64,000 bases of DNA from Marinilongibacter aquaticus (GTDB taxonomy: Bacteria > Bacteroidota > Bacteroidia > Cytophagales > Spirosomataceae): NCBI RefSeq assembly GCF_020149935.1, contig NZ_CP083757.1:1881001-1945000 (forward strand), read 5' to 3'. This document shows positions 34,971-43,609 of this stretch, in pieces. Position 1 is the stretch's first letter. The number at the start of each line of letters is the position of its first letter. The notes beneath the pieces were generated by a model, which saw only the letters and a list, made by a program, of their open reading frames with translations, was not told the origin of the DNA and did not search any database. Position numbers and translations under genes: made by a program.

Positions 34971-36979
34971 AACGCTTACTGAAAATAGGCTTGATTCTCC
35001 TGATGAGTTTCAGCGGTTTCGCACAAAAGCCCCCAAAACCGGACATTCAAATGGATCAGCTGATACAGCAGATTGCGGCCGTTCAAAACGAAGACAACAA
35101 TTACGAAGATTTGTACGAATCATTGATGCAATTTTACCTCAGCCCTTTGGATATCAACAGCGTTTCGGCAGATGAGCTCAAAAGCCTGAATATTTTATCC
35201 GACAGCCAAATCGACGAACTCCTGTCGCATCGGGAAAAATACGGAGCCTTGTTGAGTTTATACGAATTGCAAAGCATTCCCAGTTTCGACCTCCAAACTA
35301 TTGCTTCTCTGTTGCCCTTTGTACAAATCTACCCGCGTACATCCCTACCAAACTTGCTTAAAATGCCCCAAGAAGCCACCAACCACTTTCTGATCATCCG
35401 CACCGAACGCACATTGGAACAGGCCAAAGGTTTCGAAGAAGGGAAATACCTCGGCAATCCATACAAAACTTATCTGCGTTATCGCATGCAACATTCCAAG
35501 GCCTTCAGTGCCGGATTTATCCTGGAAAAAGATCAAGGTGAAGACAATTGGACAGACTACAGCACCTTCCACTTACAGATTCAGGACAGAGGCAAACTGA
35601 AAAATTTAATGCTCGGCGATTTCCAAATGCAATGCGGCCAAGGCCTCATACTGGCGGGCGGCTATTCGGCGGGCAAAGGCAGTGAAAGCATTTACACCAC
35701 AAGACGCAGCGACCTCGGCTTCCGCCCTTACAATTCTGTGATCGAAGGCGGTTTCTTTCGCGGAATCGGAGCAACATTCGGTTTAAACAAAATCGACCTC
35801 AGTGCATTCGTTTCAGCCAATACACGAGATGCCAGTGCAAATACCCAATATGAAAACAACGAAGCATTCAGCTCGATTCTCATTTCTGGGCTTCACAGAA
35901 CCCAAAGCGAAAAAGACAAGAAAGGCGTTTTGCAAGAACAGAATATTGGCGTACACATGAAATGGAATTTTCAGAAGGGCCAGCTCGGACTTACTTCTTT
36001 GTTCACGCATTTCGGCACAAAAATCGAACGTAACCCGAGACCCTATACACGTTACGAGTTCACAGGAAATTCTAACGCAGTTATCGGCCCAAACTTTAGC
36101 TATACTTGGCAAAATTTCAATTTCTTTGGCGAAGCAGCCTATTCTTCTAGCGGTGGAATAGGAGCCCTCGGCGGCTTTGTTGCAGCATTGAGCCCTAAAT
36201 GGGAATGGGCTTTGAATTTTCGTCATTACGACAAAAATTTTCATAGTTTTTACGCCAATTCCTTTCGAGAGAGCAGCCGTACAATCAACGAAAATGGGAT
36301 ATACACCGGGCTGAAATTCACACCAAAAAAAGGTATAGTATGGAGTGCATTTTACGACAAATTCAAATTCCCTTGGCTCCGTTATTTGGTCGATGCCCCA
36401 AGTCAGGGATACGATTACCTGCTCCGCTTCTCATTTCGCACAAGCAAAAAATGGAATTTTTACTTGCAATACCACCGCGAGCAAAAAGAAAAGAACAAAC
36501 CTAACAACGACACTCCTCTTAATTTCACTGTGCATACTTGGCGACAAAACCTGCTGGGCCAATTTGAATTCAAACTTAACGAAACACTAAAGTCGCAAAC
36601 ACGATTGCAGTTCAACACATTCAAATACGAAGGCTTGAAACAATCCAATGGTTTGGCTTTCATACAAGACATAGAAGGCCGTATTCGCAAATTCCAATGG
36701 AAGGGGCGAATCGCCTATTTTCGAACCAACGATTACGACTCACGAATATATGCATACGAAAACGATGTCCTTTATTCCATTTCTTTTCCGGCCTACTACG
36801 GACACGGCATTCGGCTTTATTTAGTTCATAAAATTCCGATTGGCCGCAAACTTGATTTTTGGTTAAAAATTGCGAGGACACAATTGTTTGATGCAGACAA
36901 AATAAGCAGCGGACTGAATGAAATTGATCAACCGCACAAAACAGACTTGAAACTGCAATTGAGGTATCGGATCAAATAG
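34967..36979 (+). CDS. Helix-hairpin-helix outer-membrane barrel protein (ComEA-like N-terminus)
   Basis: A 670-residue protein with signal MKRLLKIGLILLMSFSGFA, then helix-hairpin-helix motifs (LDINSVSADELKSLNILSD, LSHREKYGALLSLYELQSI) at about 45-115, as in ComEA DNA-binding proteins. The rest, from about 130, looks like a beta-barrel or surface beta-sheet protein with many aromatic strand ends (YLVHKIPIGRKLDFWLKIA; last residues LQLRYRIK). Whether the HhH part binds DNA or protein is unknown. It is translationally coupled to the PorV-like gene (ATGA overlap) and closed by a terminator. Confidence 0.75.
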   Translation: MKRLLKIGLILLMSFSGFAQKPPKPDIQMDQLIQQIAAVQNEDNNYEDLYESLMQFYLSPLDINSVSADELKSLNILSDSQIDELLSHREKYGALLSLYELQSIPSFDLQTIASLLPFVQIYPRTSLPNLLKMPQEATNHFLIIRTERTLEQAKGFEEGKYLGNPYKTYLRYRMQHSKAFSAGFILEKDQGEDNWTDYSTFHLQIQDRGKLKNLMLGDFQMQCGQGLILAGGYSAGKGSESIYTTRRSDLGFRPYNSVIEGGFFRGIGATFGLNKIDLSAFVSANTRDASANTQYENNEAFSSILISGLHRTQSEKDKKGVLQEQNIGVHMKWNFQKGQLGLTSLFTHFGTKIERNPRPYTRYEFTGNSNAVIGPNFSYTWQNFNFFGEAAYSSSGGIGALGGFVAALSPKWEWALNFRHYDKNFHSFYANSFRESSRTINENGIYTGLKFTPKKGIVWSAFYDKFKFPWLRYLVDAPSQGYDYLLRFSFRTSKKWNFYLQYHREQKEKNKPNNDTPLNFTVHTWRQNLLGQFEFKLNETLKSQTRLQFNTFKYEGLKQSNGLAFIQDIEGRIRKFQWKGRIAYFRTNDYDSRIYAYENDVLYSISFPAYYGHGIRLYLVHKIPIGRKLDFWLKIARTQLFDADKISSGLNEIDQPHKTDLKLQLRYRIK

Positions 36980-36981
36980 CA

Positions 36982-37020
36982 TAAAAAAGTCGGCTGGGTT
37001 TTCACCCAACCGACTTAGAA
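36982..37020. terminator. Bidirectional hairpin terminator
   Basis: AAGTCGG-C-TGGGT (36987-36999) pairs with ACCCA-A-CCGACTT (37004-37016) around TTTC with one mismatch. AAAAAA on the left supplies a U tract for leftward transcripts, from the M1 peptidase. The right side is weaker. Confidence 0.8.
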
Positions 37021-37039
37021 TAAAGAAAAATCTTTGAAA

Positions 37040-39439
37040 TTATTCTGCTCCTTGTGTAGAGGCCGGCATCGATTCTCGGGCTTCTTGCATAGGATTCAAA
37101 TTCTGGTTTCCACCACCCGCTTTAAACAACTGAAAACGAGTAGGCTTTTCAGGCTCGCGAGGAAAAGCATTGTTCGCAGTATCGATATCCGCAATTTCGT
37201 AGAAAGGATCGAGCACAAATTTTTTCACCCTCTTTTTGGTCGGAATTGTCTTAGTGATTTCGACGTCGTCTTTACGCCAAATCTCCGCCGGAAAACGCAC
37301 TACTTCACTTGTACCGTCTTCAAACTCCATTTTCACGATCACGGGCATCACCAAACCGCCTTTGTTTTTGATTTTCAAGGCATAATAATTCATTCCGTTT
37401 TCCAGAAGCTTGCGGTCTTCTTCGCTCAACGAATTCACGTATTTGTCGTAAGCCGCCTTATCACGCGGAGTTACAGCAAATTGATCATAAGTTGAATAGA
37501 AATCTCTCATTTTGGGGTCGGCTTCTTCAACCGTTTCCGCGATATCCTTTTCATTACGGATCACCGCCAAAGTTTGTCTGCGTTTCTCAAACTCTTCTCT
37601 GGCCTCCGCCTTATCGATTTCAGGGTTTTGCGTATCCAAAGCAAACCATTCTACCTCGGCCAAGTCTTGGTCTACAGGTTTTGTGGTGTAGAACCACCCT
37701 CTCCAAAACCAATCCAAATCTACTCCACTGGCATCTTCCATCGTTCTGAAGAAATCTGCAGGTTTGGGATGTTTGAAGGCCCAACGCTTGGCATATTCTT
37801 TGAATGCATAATCGAACAACTCACGACCCATCACCGTTTCTCTCAAAATATTCAAAGCCGTAGCGGGCTTTCCGTAGGCATTGTTTCCAAACTGAATAAT
37901 GTTTTCAGAATTGGTCATAATAGGCTGCATCAAAGATGGATCCGAACGCATGTAAGACACAATATTTTGAGGCTCGCCACGGCGAGAAGGGAAATCTCTG
38001 TCCCATTCTTGCTCAGAGATGTACTGGCAAAAAGAGTTCAGTCCTTCATCCATCCAAGTCCATTGTCTTTCATCAGAATTCACGATCATAGGGAAGAAAT
38101 TGTGTCCCACTTCGTGAATAATCACACCGATCATTCCCGCTTTTGTGCCTTGGCTATAGGTACCATCCGGCTCAGGACGACCGCCATTGAAACTGATCAT
38201 GGGATATTCCATTCCACCGTGAGCTGTGGCATGGCAGCTTATGGCCACCGGATATGGGTATTTTATTGTTTGCTTACCGTAGGTTTTCAAGGTATGCTCA
38301 ACCACACGGGTGCTGTATTGACCCCAAAGTGGATTTCCCTCCTTGGAATATACCGACATACTCCAAATCTTGTTTCCATCGCCATACACATCGGTCTGCA
38401 TTGCATCCCAAATGAATCTTCGCGACGAAGCAAAAGCAAAGTCACGTACATTTTCAGCTTTGTAAATCCAAGTTTGCTTTTTATCCGATTTGGTTTTCAA
38501 TTTCGCTTCAGCCTCTTCTTGGCTTACAATCAAAACGGGCTCTTTCGACTTCGAAGCCTCGTTCATTCGCTTCATTTCTTTTTTGCTCAACACCTTATCC
38601 CAGTTCTGGCACTCGCCAGTTGCCACCACTACGTGATCATCGGGTACGGTGATTTCGACTTCGTAATCTCCAAAAACCAAGGCAAACTCACCACTTCCGA
38701 TAAACTGCTTGTTCTGCCAGCCGTTCACATCGTCGTACACACACATTCTGGGGAACCAATGGGCTATGAAATAATTGTAGTTGTCGTCTTCTTCGAAATA
38801 TTCATAACCCGAACGGCCGTAATAATCGGCTACATTATAACTCCATGAAATCTCAAAAGAAGTTGTTTCGCCAGTTTTCAAAGGTTTCGGCAAGTCGAGA
38901 CGCATCATCGTACCGTTTACCGTATGACGAATTTCTTTACCCGACAGGTCTTTCACGTAATCGATCTTATAGCCCTGCTCACGCGAATCGTCCACATCAC
39001 CAAACACAGAATTGGCCGATTGCAGCCCGTTCAACTGCCGCGAACTCATTCGCTCACGAATACCTCCGGTTTTCGAAAGGGCATTGATCGAGTTGTCTTT
39101 GAACATATTCATATCCAACTGTACCCAAAGGTAGCTCAATGGATCAGGCGAATTGTTGAAATACTTGACTTCTTCCCAACCGACAATCCTTTGCTTTTCG
39201 TCATCCAGCTCTACCTTGATTTTATAATCGGCCTTTTGCTGGAAATAATCTCTTCCTGGCGACCCTGAGCCTGTACGGTACGTATTTGGAGTGGGCAATT
39301 CAGAATCCAATTGTTCAAAATCCCGATTGCTCTGAATCTGAGCCCAAGTTAAATTGGCACAGAACAGATTTAAGGCTGAAAAAAGCAAGAAAGCAAAAAG
39401 CTGCTTTTCATGTCCTTTTGAGCGAAACATCGTATACAT
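37040..39439 (-). CDS. M1 family metallopeptidase, exported
   Basis: Zinc aminopeptidase-like enzyme of 799 residues. It has an N-terminal signal (KQLFAFLLFSALNLFCANLTWA), the zinc site VIIHEVGHNFFP with the second ligand in WMDEGLNSF, and GGMEYPMISFN, the M1 exopeptidase motif (GxMEN replaced by GGMEYP). The replacement at GxMEN is seen in many Bacteroidota M1 proteins. C-terminal parts look beta-rich and there is no evident sorting domain. It probably degrades peptides in the periplasm. A promoter -7 element lies at 39463-39470. Confidence 0.92.
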   Translation of the reverse strand: MYTMFRSKGHEKQLFAFLLFSALNLFCANLTWAQIQSNRDFEQLDSELPTPNTYRTGSGSPGRDYFQQKADYKIKVELDDEKQRIVGWEEVKYFNNSPDPLSYLWVQLDMNMFKDNSINALSKTGGIRERMSSRQLNGLQSANSVFGDVDDSREQGYKIDYVKDLSGKEIRHTVNGTMMRLDLPKPLKTGETTSFEISWSYNVADYYGRSGYEYFEEDDNYNYFIAHWFPRMCVYDDVNGWQNKQFIGSGEFALVFGDYEVEITVPDDHVVVATGECQNWDKVLSKKEMKRMNEASKSKEPVLIVSQEEAEAKLKTKSDKKQTWIYKAENVRDFAFASSRRFIWDAMQTDVYGDGNKIWSMSVYSKEGNPLWGQYSTRVVEHTLKTYGKQTIKYPYPVAISCHATAHGGMEYPMISFNGGRPEPDGTYSQGTKAGMIGVIIHEVGHNFFPMIVNSDERQWTWMDEGLNSFCQYISEQEWDRDFPSRRGEPQNIVSYMRSDPSLMQPIMTNSENIIQFGNNAYGKPATALNILRETVMGRELFDYAFKEYAKRWAFKHPKPADFFRTMEDASGVDLDWFWRGWFYTTKPVDQDLAEVEWFALDTQNPEIDKAEAREEFEKRRQTLAVIRNEKDIAETVEEADPKMRDFYSTYDQFAVTPRDKAAYDKYVNSLSEEDRKLLENGMNYYALKIKNKGGLVMPVIVKMEFEDGTSEVVRFPAEIWRKDDVEITKTIPTKKRVKKFVLDPFYEIADIDTANNAFPREPEKPTRFQLFKAGGGNQNLNPMQEARESMPASTQGAE

Positions 39440-39462
39440 AGTTTATTGATTTAGATAATCGT

Positions 39463-39470
39463 CAAATATA
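39463..39470 (-). promoter_or_regulatory. -7 element of the M1 peptidase gene
   Basis: CAAATATA on the plus strand reads TATATTTG on the minus strand, fitting TAnnTTTG; the start would be near 39456, 17 nt before the ATG. The -33 element at 39491-39494 (TTTC on the minus strand) is imperfect. Confidence 0.55.
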
Positions 39471-39495
39471 ACCTAAACCTTTTTTAGGTCGAAAT

Positions 39496-39536
39496 TAAAA
39501 AAAATAAAAAACGGCCATTTCTTTCGAAATGGCCGT
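39496..39536 (-). terminator. Rho-independent terminator of the fibre gene
   Basis: A perfect 11-bp stem (39511-39521 and 39526-39536) with loop TTTC, and a long A run to the left that gives a U tract for leftward transcripts. It terminates the gene ending at 39565. Confidence 0.88.
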
Positions 39537-39564
39537 CGATCCCAATCTGGTTCTAATCAATACC

Positions 39565-41451
39565 TTAGTTTGATTTGGCGTTCAACTGAGTTTCCAAACT
39601 TTCTATCCGTTTGTTCGAAGCCTCAAGTTTTTTGTTCAAATCAATAATATAAAGTGTCAATTCTTCAATTTTTTCCATTTGCTTGGCCGACATTTCTGCC
39701 AAATCCAGCCCGCCTTCACTTATTTCCTCAGCAGAAGGCACATTCGGCAAGTGCGAATTCTCGTTCACGAAATCTTCCACTTGGTTCAAAGGCATCAAAG
39801 GGTATTTCTTATCAAACACGTAATCGGCCCATTTTGCAGAATTGGCCACGGCCACCCGCACCCTTTCGGCCAAAATACCGTGACGCACATACAGCGAAAA
39901 ACCACTCGGCAAGCTCTCGATACCCTGTCCAATCACTACTTTTTCTTCGCCAGGTGTACTGATCGTACCATTCGCATTGGCCCATACGCTGGAAACCGTT
40001 CCGCCGCCACCTGTGCCGCCATCCGAATTTTTGGTAAGGATCACGTGCCCTGTTTCATCCAAAGAAAGGGCCAAGCCATTTGAGGGGAACGGATTTTCGT
40101 AATTGCTATTCAACTCTGTGAAAACAACTCCACCCCAACCTACATTTACGCCGTGGGCCGTAATTCGTTTTTCCGTGAAAATATCATAAGACGCACTGGG
40201 CGACAAATATCCCCCATCGTTGATCTTCCAATAACTGGCTGCGGGCTCTCCGGTTGAAGGCGTTGAAGGCTCACTAGGACTTACAGGCGGAGTAAGCATA
40301 ACCACATTCCCCGAATTGTCCAATCCCAAATATTTCCCTGCATTTTCTTTAAATGTGCTCAATTGCAAGCCTTTGCCAATAATCACCGTGCCATCGTTGG
40401 CATTTATTATATTGTTGCCCGTTTCTTTCCAAAGTGCATTGACAATAACCGGCGGGGCATCTTGCCCTTTCTCGTCGGGAACAAGAATCACCTCCCCTTT
40501 ACTGTCTACCGAAAGCACATATCCGCTGGTTGCAGATGCCGTACTGGTATTGGTAAGGCCAGCCAATCGCAGACCACTTTTACCACTTACGCCACTGTTC
40601 ACTGTTAGAGCATGCGTCAATTCTTTCGAATTTATGCCCAATTTCCCATTGGCCAAATCACCGTAAATAAGTGGTGACTTGCGATAATTATTCGAAATCA
40701 CGAGGCGATCGCTTCCCGTTTCATCATAACCCGATTCAAAACCTAAAAATATATTGCGAGAACCTGTAGCCTTATAGCCCGACAAAGAGCCTAAAGACAC
40801 GTTCTTTTCTCCAGATTCATTCACGGCCAAGGCACCTGTACCGATCCCCACATTGTGTCCTCCGGTCAAATTTCCGAATTGCGATTGAAAACCAATGGCA
40901 ATGTTATTTCCGCTCGTATTTCCTTTCTGAAAGGCGAATGCTCCAATGGCCACAGAATTGTAGGCTTCCGAAAGCATACCCGTTTTATACCCTAAAAAAG
41001 AGTTTCCGCTGTGTACATCAATCAAGCCCGACTGGAAATTGTTGGCCTTAATTACAATGGATGTTTCATCGGTTGTTCCCAAAAAATGACTGGCGTCGTC
41101 CAAACCGCCATTTCCTGCGGTATTCCAAGTTTCGTTTCCGGCAGTGACCAAACTGGCCTCTGTTTCCGAGAGCGGAGCCCAACCCTGCTCGCCATATACG
41201 TACACAGAAGATTCGGGGCTGGTTTGGTAAACCATCAAACCTTTTGCTGGATTTTCAATTTGCAGCCTCTCAGATTCCGACATTCTCGGCAACAAAAAAC
41301 CTTTTGTTTTGGAACTCACATCAAGAATGGAAGAAGGATCAGGATTTACCGTTCCGATTCCTACATTTTCTTGAGCAAGTACACCGAAAGACAGAAAACT
41401 GAATAGCAAAATGGGCAAGACTTTTGTCGATGTAAAGCACGTTTTTTTCAT
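39565..41451 (-). CDS. Surface fibre protein with YadA-head-like repeats
   Basis: A 628-residue exported protein. Signal: LPILLFSFLSFGVLA. A middle region has head-type repeats such as GNNIAIGFQSQFGNLTGGHN, NVGIGTGALAVNESG and SGYKATGSRNIFLGFESGYD, a pattern seen in trimeric adhesins and phage-tail-like fibres. The C-terminus is a charged coiled coil (EKIEELTLYIIDLNKKLEAS) after a short YPLMPLNQVEDFVNENSHLP stretch, typical of Bacteroidota surface fibres. No sorting domain of the type IX kind is visible. Likely a surface adhesin or tail-fibre-like protein; the ligand is unknown. Confidence 0.75.
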   Translation of the reverse strand: MKKTCFTSTKVLPILLFSFLSFGVLAQENVGIGTVNPDPSSILDVSSKTKGFLLPRMSESERLQIENPAKGLMVYQTSPESSVYVYGEQGWAPLSETEASLVTAGNETWNTAGNGGLDDASHFLGTTDETSIVIKANNFQSGLIDVHSGNSFLGYKTGMLSEAYNSVAIGAFAFQKGNTSGNNIAIGFQSQFGNLTGGHNVGIGTGALAVNESGEKNVSLGSLSGYKATGSRNIFLGFESGYDETGSDRLVISNNYRKSPLIYGDLANGKLGINSKELTHALTVNSGVSGKSGLRLAGLTNTSTASATSGYVLSVDSKGEVILVPDEKGQDAPPVIVNALWKETGNNIINANDGTVIIGKGLQLSTFKENAGKYLGLDNSGNVVMLTPPVSPSEPSTPSTGEPAASYWKINDGGYLSPSASYDIFTEKRITAHGVNVGWGGVVFTELNSNYENPFPSNGLALSLDETGHVILTKNSDGGTGGGGTVSSVWANANGTISTPGEEKVVIGQGIESLPSGFSLYVRHGILAERVRVAVANSAKWADYVFDKKYPLMPLNQVEDFVNENSHLPNVPSAEEISEGGLDLAEMSAKQMEKIEELTLYIIDLNKKLEASNKRIESLETQLNAKSN

Positions 41452-41727
41452 ATCACTTTAATGTTTATACGCTGCTCACAAGGGGCTAGCGTGGCAAGCA
41501 CGTTGACAAATACAATTGTTCAGATTATTAGGAAGAAAGCTTTATTGTGCGATTATACGAAATATTTTCCTTCAAATTCAAATCATTCGGATTTTTATTG
41601 AAATATTTTACTTTGTCCTAACAGCAAAAAATCATGCATTTTCTATGAATAGTATAATTTTATATACTTAAAATCCATGATTATGTACATTTAATTTTGC
41701 TCCCTTTCGGCCCAGATCATTTTTTCC
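41452..41727. other. Gene-free AT-rich stretch
   Basis: Between the divergent fibre gene and the pfkA promoter. No supported gene. AT-rich, with no clear terminator or promoter for the fibre gene. Confidence 0.4.
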
Positions 41728-41760
41728 TTTGGCGTAAATCCTGAAAACTCTTTACTTTTG
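41728..41760 (+). promoter_or_regulatory. Strong promoter of pfkA
   Basis: TTTG (41728-41731) and TACTTTTG (41753-41760), with 21 bp between them; transcription start near 41767, 23 nt before the ATG. Confidence 0.75.
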
Positions 41761-41789
41761 CCAGCGTCATTAAACATGATTTAAGACAA

Positions 41790-42764
41790 ATGAAAAAAGT
41801 CGCTGTTTTTACATCAGGTGGAGATGCCCCTGGAATGAATGCCTGTATACGTGCTGTGGTTCGGGGTGGAATCTATCATGGAATGGAAATGTATGGGATT
41901 CGACGCGGGTATAGTGGAATGATCGCTGGAGATATATTTCCGCTGGATTCTCGCTCTGTAAGCAATATAGTACAAAGAGGAGGAACAATATTGAAATCGG
42001 CCAGAAGCCGCGAGTTTATGACTCCTGAAGGTCGAAAAAGAGCATATGAAAATCTTATGTCGCAAGGCATAGAAGGCTTAATAGCTATTGGAGGCAACGG
42101 AACCTTCACCGGAGCCGAGGTATTTTACAATGAGTACGAGATACCTACGGTGGGCTGCCCGGGCACAATCGACAATGATCTTTACGGTACAGACTATACT
42201 ATCGGTTTCGATACCGCGGTAAATACCTCTCTGGAGGCAATCGATAAAATTCGTGACACTGCAGATTCGCACGATCGCGTATTCTTTATCGAAGTAATGG
42301 GCCGTGATTCAGGCTATATTGCGATCCAATCTGGAATTGGTGGCGGTGCAGAAATCGTAATGGTTCCTGAAACGCATACGCCTTTGAAAAAAGTTGTTTC
42401 TGCATTGAAAGATGGCTGGAGCCGTTCGAAATCTTCATCAATTGTGGTCGTAGCCGAAGGAGATGATGAAGGACATGCCCCCGAGATTGCCGAGAAGATC
42501 AAAAACAAAGTAGGAGATAAGCTGGATATTCGTGTCACTACTTTGGGGCATATTCAGCGTGGCGGTATTCCTACAGCTTACGACAGAATTCTTGCCAGCC
42601 GACTTGGACTGGGTGCAATTGAAGGTTTGATCGATGGACAAAAAAATGTGATGGCCGGTATTGTGAACAACAATCTGGTATTTACGCCTTTCATCGATAC
42701 CATTAAAAAGCCGAAGCCAATCCACGAAGATTTACTTCGTATGGTGCACATTCTTAGCATTTAA
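41790..42764 (+). CDS. pfkA: ATP-dependent 6-phosphofructokinase
   Basis: Phosphorylates fructose 6-phosphate, the committed step of glycolysis. The 324 residues have FTSGGDAPGMNACIRA, IAIGGNGTFTGAEVF, CPGTIDNDLYGTDYTIGFDT and VMGRDSGYIAIQS. A Gly at position 104 and PGTIDND rather than PKTIDND point to the ATP-using type. Residue 103 is Asn where most ATP-type enzymes have Asp, which helps bind Mg-ATP. The stop overlaps the stop of the convergent YdcF-like gene by 4 bp. Confidence 0.95.
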   Translation: MKKVAVFTSGGDAPGMNACIRAVVRGGIYHGMEMYGIRRGYSGMIAGDIFPLDSRSVSNIVQRGGTILKSARSREFMTPEGRKRAYENLMSQGIEGLIAIGGNGTFTGAEVFYNEYEIPTVGCPGTIDNDLYGTDYTIGFDTAVNTSLEAIDKIRDTADSHDRVFFIEVMGRDSGYIAIQSGIGGGAEIVMVPETHTPLKKVVSALKDGWSRSKSSSIVVVAEGDDEGHAPEIAEKIKNKVGDKLDIRVTTLGHIQRGGIPTAYDRILASRLGLGAIEGLIDGQKNVMAGIVNNNLVFTPFIDTIKKPKPIHEDLLRMVHILSI

Positions 42765-43528
42765 ATGTAGCCCACCACGCTGTAGATTAAAAATCCCCAG
42801 ATTTCCTTGCTCAGAAGCCTTGTAGAATAAAAGCTCTTGGCTGTGGGCAAGAAATCTACGATATCGTTTGTACCCTGATAAGTCAGGAAATTGGAACTGA
42901 AATCGACGACAGAAAGCTCTTGTTTCTCGAAACAGGCCAAGGCCCTACGCATGTGGTAAGCCGAAGTGATCAACAGCATTTTGCCTTGTTGCCCCCTCGA
43001 TGCTAAATAATTGGCCGTGAATTCCGCATTTTCGTGGGTATTTCGGCTTTTGTTTTCGTGGTATATTTTTTCGGCAGGCACTCCGTTTTCAATTAGAAAT
43101 TCTTTGGCAAATTGCCCTTCAGACCATTGCTTGTCGTAGAGAATAGTCACATCGCCTCCGCTGATAATCACAGAATCTATTTTACCCTGTTTATACAAAC
43201 GTAAGGTTTGCCAAAGTCTATCTCCCGATCGGTCCAAATTGATATTTTGGGGATATCGCACCGATTCGTTCACCATGCCGCCTGTGAGCAGCACGCCGTA
43301 GGTAAAATGCGGCAGTGTACGGATATCCTTTTCAGGCATCTCCCACCTTTTAAGGAAGAAATTGACAAAAAAAGGGCTGGCGGTCAACCAAAGAACCAGT
43401 ACAGCAGAAACTGTGGCCAGTTTCGCCCGCTTTGCATTTTTCGATAAAAGTGCGTAACCAAGCAACATGAGCACCCAACCTACGGGCAAAATGAGAAAAC
43501 TAAAAAGCTTGGAAATAATGTAAAACAT
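42761..43528 (-). CDS. YdcF/SanA-like DUF218 membrane protein
   Basis: A 255-residue protein with two N-terminal transmembrane helices (LILPVGWVLMLLGYALL, and VSAVLVLWLTASPFFVNFFL) and a DUF218 domain (GVLLTGGMVNESVRYP, VIISGGDVTIL, ENKSRNTHENAEF, LITSAYHMRRALACFEKQ). This family is linked to envelope integrity in E. coli (ElyC/SanA), but the reaction is unknown. The start at 43528 is chosen because upstream codons run into the promoter of the divergent TlpA gene. Convergent to pfkA, 4 bp overlap. Confidence 0.85.
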   Translation of the reverse strand: MFYIISKLFSFLILPVGWVLMLLGYALLSKNAKRAKLATVSAVLVLWLTASPFFVNFFLKRWEMPEKDIRTLPHFTYGVLLTGGMVNESVRYPQNINLDRSGDRLWQTLRLYKQGKIDSVIISGGDVTILYDKQWSEGQFAKEFLIENGVPAEKIYHENKSRNTHENAEFTANYLASRGQQGKMLLITSAYHMRRALACFEKQELSVVDFSSNFLTYQGTNDIVDFLPTAKSFYSTRLLSKEIWGFLIYSVVGYI

Positions 43529-43552
43529 AAGAATTGGCGAATAATGAAACTG

Positions 43553-43580
43553 TTGATTCGTTAAATATTGAGTAAATTTG
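43553..43580 (+). promoter_or_regulatory. Promoter of the TlpA-like gene
   Basis: TTG at 43553-43555 and TAAATTTG at 43573-43580, 17 bp between; transcription would start near 43587, 23 nt before the ATG at 43610. Confidence 0.6.
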
Positions 43581-43609
43581 ACCTGTTTTACCCGAAAGAT
43601 CATAATATC

